NCBI RefSeq assembly: GCF_027744825.2
Contig: NC_071345.1
Coordinates: forward strand, 10,816,001-10,880,000
DNA: 64,000 nucleotides
Origin: Synchiropus splendidus
Taxonomy: Eukaryota; Chordata; Actinopteri; Syngnathiformes; Callionymidae
Direction: 5' to 3'
Under the pieces are notes generated by a model, which saw nothing but the letters and a program-made list of their open reading frames with translations, was not told the DNA's origin and made no database searches. Position 1 is the first letter of the stretch. Each line of letters begins with the position of its first letter. This document shows positions 1 to 9,699 of the stretch, piece after piece. The translations under genes and the position numbers were made by a program.

Positions 1-1062
1 TTCTCTCCCAGATGGCCAGGTCCACCATGCTGGCCGTCGGCTTCACCGTGGGCTACGGATGCCCTCTCCTCATCGCCGTGATCACCGTCGCGGTCACCGC
101 TCCGGGAAATGGCTACATCCGAAAGGAGAGCGCTTGCTGGCTGAACTGGACGGAAACAAAAGCCTTGCTGGCGCTGGTCATTCCAGCCCTGACCATCGTG
201 CTCATTAACATTTTGATCATCATCATCGTTTTGTTTAAAATACTCCGAAGGGGCGTCGGAGAAACGCCGCAGGCGGAAGACAGGCACGCGCTGGTTGTTA
301 TCACGAGATGTGTCATCATTTTGACTCCGTTATTCGGGCTCACCTGGTCTTTAGGAGTGGGAACGATGATCTCGCCAACAAATAAAGGGATCCATATTGC
401 CTTCGCTTTCTTCAACTCACTGCAGGTAGCAAGCTCGCAATGCTAATATCTGTTAAAGGAACTGTACGCCTTGCTAACTTTTGTTGTTCCCACAGGGATT
501 TTTCATTCTAGTGTTTGGAACGCTGCTTGATTCAAAGGTAAATGTGTTGAAGTTGAGTTTAAATTTCCTCTTCAGTTAGGGTCAAACACAAGGCCAAATC
601 CAGGCCATTACATCAGCAAATATGGCCCCCAACTATAATACTCTAGTTGGTGTTGCTGAGCCACACTGTCGCTCAGGCAACCATCCGGACAACATGTCCC
701 TCAGCAAGGCTTTATCTTCTGTGTCTCTCTGTCTACAGATTCGCTCCAAGCTTGCAGGGCGGATGCCAACATCTGGCTCAGATCAAGCCAGAGTAAGTTG
801 CCTTGCAGATGTCACGATTATCTGTATGTTCATCTCACTTTATCTTTAATTCCTTCTAGGGTTCAAGTCATGGATCGTCAACTCTTGTTGAACTGTTCAA
901 CAGACTGCGTGGAAGAAGATGTAAGTTGGCTCTTGCAATGTTGTTGCTGACTTCACAGCTCGTAGTCTAATTCACAATCCTCTCCCTTCAGATGTATATC
1001 GAGTGTCAGACGTGGCGAACTCCAGCAGCAACGTCGCAACAGAGTCCTTTGTGAATATTTAG
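1..1062 (+). CDS. Adhesion GPCR subfamily F, 3' end (partial)
   Basis: This is the C-terminal part of an adhesion G protein-coupled receptor; the 5' part lies outside the window. The first segment (1-425, frame starting at base 3) encodes the end of the seven-helix domain. It includes GYGCPLLIAVITVAVTAP, a CWLNW extracellular-loop cysteine and FGLTWSLGVGTM, all closely matching the ADGRF gene at 16.9-25.1 kb. Exons read 1-425, 496-537, 739-792, 860-920 and 992-1062, with GT-AG junctions. The 42-nt exon (FILVFGTL) and the final-exon phase match the downstream paralogue exactly. The tail ends ESFVNI and then TAG. The gene is the first of three ADGRF genes on this strand, but the TAAR cluster separates it from the other two. 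The Met at base 12 is internal and not a start. Orthology to a numbered ADGRF member is not decided. Confidence 0.9.
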
Positions 1063-1308
1063 TTTTATTATTTCCGTCATTATTTGATAACTTAACTTTT
1101 GCTCAGAAGTACATTGAAGCTATGGCAAGACATTGTACAGATGTTAGCTGCTAATAGAACCGCACTATACACATGATTTGACTTGCTTGAGATTTGCACT
1201 ACAAGTTTGGACATTCAATGCGAAATCTTGAAATGGATGGAGCCAAAATACTTGAAATGAAGATTCCTTTAATGAATGGAGTGAGTTTTGAATACATATA
1301 TTTTTATA

Positions 1309-1314
1309 AATAAA
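1309..1314 (+). terminator. Polyadenylation signal AATAAA
   Basis: A canonical AATAAA lies about 250 bases after the stop of the partial adhesion GPCR gene, in AT-rich sequence. It is the likely 3' end signal of that gene. The interval 1063-1308 is its 3' UTR and shows no other gene. Confidence 0.6.
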
Positions 1315-1589
1315 TTTACATGAAAGAGAAGTGTCATGTTAATTCAAACTACTTAAAATAGTGGTCATGTTCGTAATAACAATAAGAGGTTGACAAAAGA
1401 GATGAGATGGATTGATACTGTAGCTACAGTACTTTTTTATGTTGTACTTGAGGACTTGGAGCACCTGGAGTAATGGGTACAAGCTCTTCACTCCCTGTTA
1501 GAAGCAGGGTTTCATTTCCAGGGCTCCTATTTGTCTGTTCTGTTCTCAGTTTTTTATTTATTTTTTTTTGTGGATAGAATCTGTCCTGT

Positions 1590-2135
1590 CTCATATTTGC
1601 AGATGACATGGTGATATTGACTCCTCAGACTGAGAACTTTACCCTCATGAATGGCCACAAGCCTGACAAGGTCCTGACTAGGAGATGCAGATACAAGAGG
1701 GTGAAATGAGTTTTACAGCAAACTTATACTTGCAGACTACAGTGAGAAACTCGGGAGAGACAGTAGAGCTGCTGGGCTTCTGCATCCAGAGGAGCTATGT
1801 AAAAGTAGGAGGAGTCACTGGGGCTGACCCAGGACACGCTAGGACAGGGGTCTTCAACTCGGTCCTCTGATCACGCACACAATGATTAACCAGGTCAGGT
1901 GCTGCTCAGCAGATCAGCAGACAGCTCATGGGTGAACCTACATGCGTTTTCATTGGCTGGAACAAAAACCTGCACCACCCTGCAGACTCCTGCCATGGGG
2001 AGACAATGGTTGTCCTGGAAACACCTCACCCTGAAGAGCATGAGGAGGGAAGACTGGGACTCTTTCCCTCTGCTGCTGCCCCCACGACCTGACCTTGGCC
2101 AAGCAGTGGAAATTTCAGTGAATGGATGGATGAAT
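1590..2135 (+). mobile_element. Degenerate non-LTR retrotransposon 3' fragment, sense orientation
   Basis: A decayed LINE reverse-transcriptase relic. Bases 1594-1633 read IFADDMVILTPQ, which holds the (F/Y)ADD catalytic box of reverse transcriptases. Downstream pieces match the C-terminal coding end of a widespread fish LINE: a GAAATGAGTTTT segment near 1700, CCCAGGACACGCT at 1829, and CTGCTGCCCCCACGACCTGACCT near 2075. The copy ends at a short GGAT repeat tail (about 2124-2135). No long reading frame survives. It is interrupted by a separate insertion at 1845-1992. An RTE/Rex-type clade is suggested only by the GGAT-like tail; recognition was from memory, not a search. Confidence 0.65.
1845..1992. 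mobile_element. Small nested insertion, possible hAT-type non-autonomous element
   Basis: This roughly 150-bp block splits the LINE relic. Homology to the LINE stops after CACGCTAGGA and resumes at about 1997. The block starts CAGGGGTCTTCAACT, a hAT-like terminus, and contains a GGTCAGGTGCTGCTCAGCAG segment and a TTGGCTGGAACAAAAACCTG segment that resemble other fish repeats. No clean 8-bp target duplication is visible, so the class is uncertain. Confidence 0.35.
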
Positions 2136-2239
2136 TCCTGATATAAAAGTCTTCATATAAAGTCTTCAAATCTCATTCAAGGTGGGAAGCTATTTCACCA
2201 AACATTCCAAAACACAAGCTTTGAATATCCGCGGCGACT

Positions 2240-3235
2240 TTAAAAAAGATTAATATAGGAACAATCCTGACGATGGATTCTACGAGACAAAATAATTCTG
2301 ACGGCTGATCTGAACCAGGTGTAAAAGAACCCGTAGACAAATGGATTGAGCATGGAGTTGGACCAGCCCAGCCACTTGAAGGTCACCACAGTAGACTCGG
2401 GTATCCTGTAGCCACCGTAAAGCCTTAAGATGATGCAGAGAAAATACGGAAGCCAGCATAACATGAAGATGCCCATGACAGTGGAGAGAGTTTTGGTGGC
2501 CTTGTTGTCTGTCTTGACCACAACTCCTGACTTTGTGCTCTGGATGCTGCGGGCCTGCCGGTGAGCCACCAGCAGGATCTTCATGTAGACGATGAACATG
2601 ATTATAGCAGGCAGGAAGAACACCGCCACTGCCCCGATAAATGAGGAAGATGTGGGTGTAAGAACGACACATTCGCTGGACTGACCCTTGTTCAGGGATC
2701 GGACCATGATCCCGAACCCCGTCATGGAGGAGGTGGCCCAGATCATGACGATGGTCACGGTCGTGACGCACAGGTTCATCCTCCTCCTGTAGTGGAGGGG
2801 CTGAAACACTGAGTAGTACCTGTCCACGGAGATGAAGCACAGGTTGAGGATGGAGCACGTGCACAGGAGGACGTCAAAGATGGCCCGAGCCCAGCACAGG
2901 AGGTCCCTGTGATACCAGCACGAGCTGACATACAAGACGGTGCTGAAGGGCAAAACCAAAGCCCCAACCAGCAGGTCAGCCACAGCCAGAGACAGGATGA
3001 TGAAGTTCGTCGGAGTGCGGAGCTGTTTGAAGTAGATGATGGACACGATGATGAGAAGGTTCCCGCACATTGTCAGAATGGATATAACCCCGGCGAAAAC
3101 ACACAACAGATATGAAGTAGCAGACAAGCGAGTCACGTTCTCACTGCAGTTGTGTTTGTCGGTCCAGTTCAGCCAGACTCCAGGATCCATGCATGAACTG
3201 AGAAGAAAGTCACTGTTACCGATCACCAAAGACAT
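2240..3235 (-). CDS. Trace amine-associated receptor (copy A)
   Basis: An intronless class A GPCR of 331 aa, in the family that detects biogenic and trace amines, mostly in olfactory neurons, usually through Gs/Golf. The N-terminus carries NWT and NVT glycosylation sequons. TM1 has GNLL and TM2 LAVADLL. TM3 has Cys114 (3.25), Asp121 (3.32, the amine salt-bridge residue) and DRY at 138-140. TM6 has CWLP. TM7 carries the TAAR fingerprint NSMLNPFVYGFFYTWF. The start at 3235 has a TATA box about 75 bp upstream; Met16 is a possible alternative start. It is the first of three same-strand TAAR genes within 7 kb. Which TAAR subfamily it belongs to cannot be told without a tree. Confidence 0.95.
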   Translation of the reverse strand: MSLVIGNSDFLLSSCMDPGVWLNWTDKHNCSENVTRLSATSYLLCVFAGVISILTMCGNLLIIVSIIYFKQLRTPTNFIILSLAVADLLVGALVLPFSTVLYVSSCWYHRDLLCWARAIFDVLLCTCSILNLCFISVDRYYSVFQPLHYRRRMNLCVTTVTIVMIWATSSMTGFGIMVRSLNKGQSSECVVLTPTSSSFIGAVAVFFLPAIIMFIVYMKILLVAHRQARSIQSTKSGVVVKTDNKATKTLSTVMGIFMLCWLPYFLCIILRLYGGYRIPESTVVTFKWLGWSNSMLNPFVYGFFYTWFRSAVRIILSRRIHRQDCSYINLF

Positions 3236-3307
3236 GCTTTAGTGGAGGCAGATGCTCACCTGGGCGGCCAAGTCCTGTCTGCCTCTGACCCGTGGCTTGC
3301 CACTGAG

Positions 3308-3313
3308 TTTATA
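3308..3313 (-). promoter_or_regulatory. TATA box of TAAR copy A
   Basis: On the minus strand the sequence reads GCATATAAACTC, with TATAAA about 75 bp upstream of the ATG at 3235. The spacing fits a short 5' UTR. It was called from the motif and position only. Confidence 0.5.
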
Positions 3314-3319
3314 TGCTGG

Positions 3320-4577
3320 CTGTTGATTCCTTGGGGCTGCTGTCAGTGTCACGAGGCGTGTCTCGTGTGTGATGACATCATTAGAAGAGTGTCATCAGCT
3401 GTGCGGAAATATATTATTCTGTTATGCTATTTTAAGATATGGAGCGAATAAATGATTTATGATGGTGAATCATTCTGTAAAGTGGGTTCATGTTATCTTT
3501 ATGCTATGTTCTTTATTGGTATATGAGTGATTTCATAGTATGATTATTATCATGATAATAAAACTTTACTTATACAGCAATAAAGAAAGCTGTTCACAAG
3601 GCTTTACAAGAATGTTAGCGCTTGCTCTGACCACAAAGCTCGGCCTTCACTGAGTGAGAACTGAGGATATTACATAAATGCAGAGTTCTAGAAGTGAGTT
3701 TTTAGCAGAGATTTAGGGTGGATTATATGTGCATACATGTTGATCGCATCAATAATTGCTTTCTTACTATATTATGTTTAGTTGGTCATATATATATATA
3801 TATATATATATATGACAACAGAAACAGATTCAGTAGATTTGATCAAGTCAGACAGTAATGACTTTCAGTCAATGCAAGGGATTGTTTGATATATGAATAG
3901 TAAATTACAACAATGTGAGATGTGGAATTTCAGTTTTTCTTTTTTTAATACAATATTACAAATATGCAAGTGGCATAAAACAAATGTAATAAATAAATAA
4001 TTTTGTCCAGTGCAGACATCGAGCCATGCAATATTCCAAAGCAAGAAATGCAAATGTAGAAGTATTAAATAAAGTATTAAATAAAATCCGAGCTGAGAAA
4101 AATTAATATCATCAGATCTTTTTTCTTTTTACATGTTATATCATGTACTCAACTTTTAGCACAAGCTTGAGTTTAGGGACTTCAGAGTTACATGCTGTTT
4201 TTGGTGTCTATGTATTTACATAATTGAGATTTTTTTTTTATTAAAAAAGAAAAACTTTTAATATCTATAGATTTTAGCGAAAATAAAACAATAAACAGCT
4301 TAGGTATTGTGCTGAATAATGAAGGTGAGTGTGATTTTGGCGAAACAACTAATTATTTATTTATTATTAGTCATGTGCAAAAATGTGAAGTAAAATAAAT
4401 TCTAATAATATAATAATAATATTAAAATACAATAAATATTAAATACAATAAATAAATGAATGCTAGTCTTAGTTCCTGTAATGAAATTCATTTACAATTT
4501 ATTTAATTGTGTTTATGTTTGAAGAGGACACCTTCAAATAAAGTATGTTTTTAGACGGATACATACAGTTAAGTTAT
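3320..4577. other. AT-rich intergenic spacer between TAAR copies A and B
   Basis: No coding region is supported here. The stretch is AT-rich with many stops in all frames. It includes a short TA microsatellite at 3788-3813 and AATAAA-like runs near 4390-4460, some of which may belong to the 3' UTR of TAAR copy B. Confidence 0.6.
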
Positions 4578-5549
4578 TCATTGCAGCATTGAGTTTTTAA
4601 AACTGCCACAAATGATTTTCCCCGATATGATGATTTTAAAGGCAGCTCGGAACCAGCTGTAGAAGAAAGCATAGATGAAGGGGTTGAGCATGGAGTTGGA
4701 CAGCGCCAGCCAGTTCAGGGTTTCAACAAAGGAACTGGGCAAGAGGATGTTGCTGAAGGAGCGCACGGTGGTGCAGAGGAAGAAGGGCAGCCAGCAAGCC
4801 AGGAAGACCCCCATGACGATGACCAGGGTCCTGGTGGCTCTTCTCTCCATGCGGCTGGCGTTGGTCACCTTCTGAATGCTGCGCGCCTGCTGGTGGGCCA
4901 CCAGGAAGATCCTCAGATAGATCAGCAGGATGGTCAGCACTGGGAGGTAGAAGGAGAACAGGAGTCCGGCTGCGTTCGCGATCAAACACGGTTCACCACA
5001 AACCGCACGATGAGAATGTGCAAATAAGAAGCTGATTCCGATCATGGCGGAGACAGTCCAGATCAGAAGGATCATCCCCGCGACCACGTGGCTGTTGATC
5101 TTGCTCTTATAGGTCAGCGGGTGACACACAGCGTAGTATCTGTCGATGGAAATGCAGCTGAGGTTGAGAATAGAACAGCTGCACAGAGACACGTCCAGGA
5201 TGCCCCGAACTCTACACAAGGAGTCGTAAAGACGGCGGCAGGAGCTTTCGGAGGACTTCATGGAGAGAGGGAAGACCACGGCGCCCACCAGCAGGTCGCA
5301 CATGGCCAGAGACAGAACCAGGAAGTTGGTGGGCGTGTGCAGCTGTCTGAAGTAGGTGACCGACACCAACACCAGCAGGTTGCCGCACACGGTGACGATG
5401 GAGAAGGCACTGAGGAAGAAGTAGAACAGGAAACAGAGAAAGGCTTGAATGTGGTCGTCGCTGAATCCAGAACAGTGACGTGCACCCGTCCTGTTGGAGG
5501 CGTCCATGAGATCTGGAATAGAGAGCGGAGATAAACACAGAGAGTCCAT
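4578..5549 (-). CDS. Trace amine-associated receptor (copy B)
   Basis: A 323-aa TAAR in a single frame. It shows GNLLVLVSVTYFRQLHTPTN (TM1/ICL1), Cys112 and Asp119 (3.32) in TM3, DRY at 136-138, a TM6 CWLPFF motif and the TAAR TM7 fingerprint NSMLNPFIYAFFYSWF. The N-terminus has an NRT sequon. The start is ambiguous. The ATG at 5549 gives MDSLCLSPLS, but a second ATG at 5507 gives MDASNRTG, which looks more like a normal TAAR N-terminus. A pyrimidine-rich acceptor (TATTCCAG) lies just before the second ATG, with a good donor 67 nt upstream, so a short 5'-UTR intron could remove the first ATG. The receptor core is intact under either model. Confidence 0.94.
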   Translation of the reverse strand: MDSLCLSPLSIPDLMDASNRTGARHCSGFSDDHIQAFLCFLFYFFLSAFSIVTVCGNLLVLVSVTYFRQLHTPTNFLVLSLAMCDLLVGAVVFPLSMKSSESSCRRLYDSLCRVRGILDVSLCSCSILNLSCISIDRYYAVCHPLTYKSKINSHVVAGMILLIWTVSAMIGISFLFAHSHRAVCGEPCLIANAAGLLFSFYLPVLTILLIYLRIFLVAHQQARSIQKVTNASRMERRATRTLVIVMGVFLACWLPFFLCTTVRSFSNILLPSSFVETLNWLALSNSMLNPFIYAFFYSWFRAAFKIIISGKIICGSFKNSMLQ

Positions 5550-5649
5550 CTAGAGTAAAGGATGTAGACTTCTTCATACCTCCCCAGGTGAGCAGCGCCT
5601 CCGCAGCTGGACGCTCCGGCCTCAAACAGCTTCAACTATATCCACCTCG

Positions 5650-8110
5650 GCCTTATGAATATTCATAAGCATCGCCCAATCAGACCACAGTTTTAGTCCC
5701 TGTGGTGGCTCTGTTTGTTTGAATTTTGATTTACTCCTCATCATACATTTTATTTTGATAGGTTCGGCTCTTGCTTTTCATTGTAAATACATTTTTCATT
5801 CTTGTTTTTGTAATGCAGTGCTAAGATAACATCAGCATTATTAATCCTGGTGCTGAGAAATGTTAAAAGTTGTCCTGAGTGAGCAAGTGTGCGCAAAAGT
5901 GAGGCGCCTTGCTTGAATGACTGAATGGATGAACCACTATTCCAGTGTTTTTCAGCCTGTGTGCTGTGAGAAATGTCGGCGTGTGGGCAACCAACGCGAG
6001 GAGATGACATGGACTTGGTCACATTCTTTCTATACACTTTTGATCTATGCGGACGCGTTGGCTTTGTCCAACTGTGCGTAGTGCGCGGCTTTCTTCTTCC
6101 CAAACACAGTCACAGCGAGGAATCCGGTCAAATGTGCAACTTTGGGTGGTTCAACGTGAGCACAGACCTTCACGACAGAACCATGGAGTGATCCTTGTTG
6201 GAACAGCGACGCCACAGACTGTCAGCGCCGCAGGGCCAACAGAGCTGAAGGCTAAAGCGACGTGTCACGTCAAAACTTTATATTGACACTCGTAGACAAT
6301 CGTGCTTTTGGAGTGGGCTACAAACTAAATGCAGAAGAGATAAAGTATCATTGTCCAAGCCAAAGAATGGTAAAGATTTGTCTGGAAATTCCACAAAATA
6401 GAATAAAATCATGCAAAAGAGATTATGATAAATTAATGTTATTCAATTTAATTTAATTTAGTTGTATGAAATAAATGAATAAATCATGACCCTTTTTGGG
6501 GTCATTTTTAAACAAATACGTTTTCGGCAATTCAGTCAGTAGCTACAATTTTTTATGATTAAAAGGGATTTTCTACAATGTGTTCAATGAACCACATGTG
6601 CCGTCGCTTGAAAAAGAAATACACTGCACTGTACCATGTTTATTCACATTTTGTGGCTGAAAATATGCTGCTAAACAACTTCAACTCTCAGTTCCTCATT
6701 GGCTATCACAGATTACCCTCCTAGGATCAGAGTTCACCTGGAGCTCACATGCAAACGCCTCCAATGAACATGAAAATACATGAAGAGATCACACACGGCA
6801 GCATCAGTGGTTTGCTGGAATCGTCCATGAAATGCACCACTGAACGTGCACTTTAATGCCGTGACCTTCCTGGCTCTCAACACCTGGCGCAAGCATCCAC
6901 ACGATCTCTGCACATCTATTTTGTTTTTTTTTTTTTTACATATTCATAGACGTTCAAACTTAGACTGTGACATGAAGATGGGATTTAAATTTCATGTGTA
7001 GCATTCTCTTTAGTCCAACAGTCATTTTTTATTATCCATAGTTATCCATAGTTATAATCGACTTACTGACAACGCAGGCCTGTCAATGCCATATAATGGG
7101 TAGTGAGGGATCTTTGTTGCAAAAGACAAGATCCACAGCCATATTTAGTGGGCATCTATATTTCATATCCTTATAATCATGCGGCTTTCGTCGCCTACCA
7201 AAAGCAAGAAAGGAGGTAAAGCTTCTTCTGGCAGGCAGAACCACCAGAACACCGCACTCCTGCCTGGCAGTCACTGGTTTAACTGGTTCAGGCCAAGGCC
7301 TCTCCAAATCTAAACGCCTCGTCTCTCTCTGTGTGTTTATGATGTTATCCAAAAATTCTTTCTCATCTTGAAAGATCTTTTTCAAAGAAAGCATTTTAAC
7401 TGAGGTTTACACACAATAAACAGGAGGACAGATATGAATGTGATATGAAAGCATCAAACACTCCAAACTTTCAAAAAAAAAGATTTATTCCAAAAACATC
7501 AAACAGTACAGAACACATGCAAATATATATCTTTACTCCTTGAGAAGTTGTTTTGATTCACGTTTTATTTATAGATCAATTTTGCAAAGTGTCCCAGTGA
7601 AGAGCAAGAGGCAGCAAACACTCCGCCGCATCATACAGATAGAAAACCTCACACCCCAGTGAGTTCAACAGGGACACGTCCACCCACATAGAGAACTAAT
7701 CTAATCTTACATTTATGTTGACGTTGGAGCCAAAAGAGTCCTGAGGTACTTCTCCTAATGGTTCTGCTTTTACTTTCTAGACGCTTAGCTGACAAACTCT
7801 TCAACATTAGAACATGCACAATGAGTTATAGTCTTGCGACTCTAGCGCAGTTCTACCACTAAGGAACCAACCACCTTCTCAAAATTAAATTAAATTAAAT
7901 TAAATTAAAAATGTTATTACAGTAAGCAACATTCATACTACACCTCTGACAGTGACAGAGTAAAATCATCATTTTGTGCAAGTGCATTTTGGATTGCAAA
8001 CCAGTAGAGACTTTTGAACTTTAACTACAGTGACATCATCCAAAAATAAATAAATAGATCACATTTATATATATATTTTTTTTGGATATGTGACAAAGGA
8101 GGGGGAAAGG
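5650..8110. other. Intergenic spacer between TAAR copies B and C
   Basis: No gene could be supported. It holds AT-rich sequence, a T run at 6930, a repeated AAATT stretch at 7886-7908 and isolated open frames (for example 7083-7394, minus) without recognisable motifs or splice context. AATAAA-like signals for TAAR copy C would lie at the right end. Confidence 0.5.
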
Positions 8111-9079
8111 TCATTGAAGTCTTGAGTTCCTAAAATCCCCTTTAAAGATTTTACCAGCTATGATCATCCTGAAAGCCGACCTGAACCAGCTGTAGAAAAA
8201 CCCATAAATGAAGGGATTCAGCGTGGAGTTACATAAAGCAAACCAGTTGAGAAACTCCATCACAAGTAGGTTGACGGGCGTCACAAAGAGGAGGGTGGTG
8301 TAGAGGAAAAAGGGAAGCCAGCAGATGAGGAACGTTCCCATGACGACGGCCAAGGTTGTGGTCGCCTTCCTTTCCATCCGACTGATGGTCGGGTTCGAGG
8401 TCTTGAGGACAGCCACCTGGATGCTGCGCACCTGTCTGTGCGCCACCATGAAGATCTTCAGGTAGATAGACAGCATGACCGTCATCGGCAGGTAGAAGGC
8501 GATAATGAGTCCCAGAAGCCTGACAAACACAACAATAACACACAGGCCCTCGCACGGTGCATGAATCTCCACTGTAGTTAAACAAAGCCCGATCAGCAAG
8601 GACACGGCCCAGTTCACCGCGATCATGAGCACCACCACATGATCGTTTATTTTAACTCTGTATCTCAGCGGCTCACACACCGCGTAGTATCTGTCGACGG
8701 AAATGCAGCACAGGTTCAAAATGGACGCCGTGCACAGCGAGACGTCCAGCACCTGGCGCACCGGGCAGAGCAGTGCGTCGCTGAAGACGCAGGAAGTCAG
8801 GGAGGAGTGGATGGTCATGGGATACACTAAGGTCCCCACCAGCAGGTCGGCCACAGCCAGCGAGGTGATGAGATAGTTGGTGGGAGAGTGGAGCTGTCGG
8901 AAGTAGAGGATGGAGGTGATGACCAGGAGGTTTCCGAATACGGTGATGGCAGCATGAAAAGCCATGAAGAGGTGGATCAGCACACATTTGGCTGAATGCC
9001 CTTCCATCTGAAGGAAAGCCTCATCTATCCCCAAACAAGGAAAGTCAGTTGTCCCATTGATGCTGCGCCTGAGGTCCAT
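8111..9079 (-). CDS. Trace amine-associated receptor (copy C)
   Basis: A 322-aa intronless TAAR. The start is set at the ATG at 9079 (MDLRRSINGTTDF). The open frame extends further 5' but only to a GTG, and family members start close to MD. Features are an NGT sequon, GNLLVITS in TM1, LAVADLL in TM2, Cys105 and Asp112 (3.32) in TM3, DRY at 129-131, CWLPFF in TM6 and the TAAR TM7 fingerprint NSTLNPFIYGFFYSWF. A TATA-like CTTATAAC lies about 65 bp upstream. An upstream out-of-frame ATG (about 9105) overlaps the true start and might damp translation. It is the most upstream of the three tandem TAAR genes and shares more motif text with copy B than with copy A. Confidence 0.94.
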   Translation of the reverse strand: MDLRRSINGTTDFPCLGIDEAFLQMEGHSAKCVLIHLFMAFHAAITVFGNLLVITSILYFRQLHSPTNYLITSLAVADLLVGTLVYPMTIHSSLTSCVFSDALLCPVRQVLDVSLCTASILNLCCISVDRYYAVCEPLRYRVKINDHVVVLMIAVNWAVSLLIGLCLTTVEIHAPCEGLCVIVVFVRLLGLIIAFYLPMTVMLSIYLKIFMVAHRQVRSIQVAVLKTSNPTISRMERKATTTLAVVMGTFLICWLPFFLYTTLLFVTPVNLLVMEFLNWFALCNSTLNPFIYGFFYSWFRSAFRMIIAGKIFKGDFRNSRLQ

Positions 9080-9579
9080 GTCTTCCTGCCGTCCTCCATG
9101 GAGTCGGAGGAAACGTTGGCTGCTCCTCACTCGACACTATGGACCGTTATAAGGACCAGTGCGCTGTCACCTCTCATCCAATCAAACAGCAGTGTTTCCG
9201 TGCACATGCGCGTCTGGAAGCACTGATGCAACAACAGCGGACCTTTTGGGTATTGTTCAAGATTTTCATCTCATAGTTGACAAGATTGCCATATTCAGAG
9301 TTTTAAACACAGAGTGGAGAGCTCCTGATGTTAGCCACACCCTCTACATTTAAGAGGGAAATCAATCATCGATAACCAAAAAATGCATGAGGGTCACTTC
9401 TAAACTAGTTTTGAAAAGGGGTCCAGCATTGAAAGCGACTTATGGAACAGACTGGGCAATGTTCTGCACTTGAATCTTGGCTCCACTCCTCCAGGAGGCG
9501 GTGTTAGCGGAGCGGCGGACTCAGGGGCGAATTTAAGGACAATAAAACACCTGTGAGTTCATCGGTTTGATGCGATGAG

Positions 9580-9692
9580 GCTCAACTCTTTGGCAGCATG
9601 ACGCTCTTCATTAGCCGCGTAGCTGTATAAGCCACAGTGTTCAGACCGCGAGAAAAAAGTTGCAGCTTATATTCCGGAAATTACAGTAGTAT
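9580..9692. repeat. Dispersed fish repeat fragment
   Basis: The stretch running through TAGCTGTATAAGCCACAG, GCGAGAAAAAAGTTGCAG and TTCCGGAAATTACAG resembles a very common interspersed element of fish genomes, recognised from memory. There is no coding content. The class was not determined. Confidence 0.45.
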
Positions 9693-9699
9693 TTTCCCC

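Noticed and set aside
9079..9130. N-terminal extension of TAAR copy C by 17 codons
   Set aside because: It begins with GTG rather than ATG, and the added residues (RSSQRFLRLHGG) are not TAAR-like. The ATG at 9079 is preferred.
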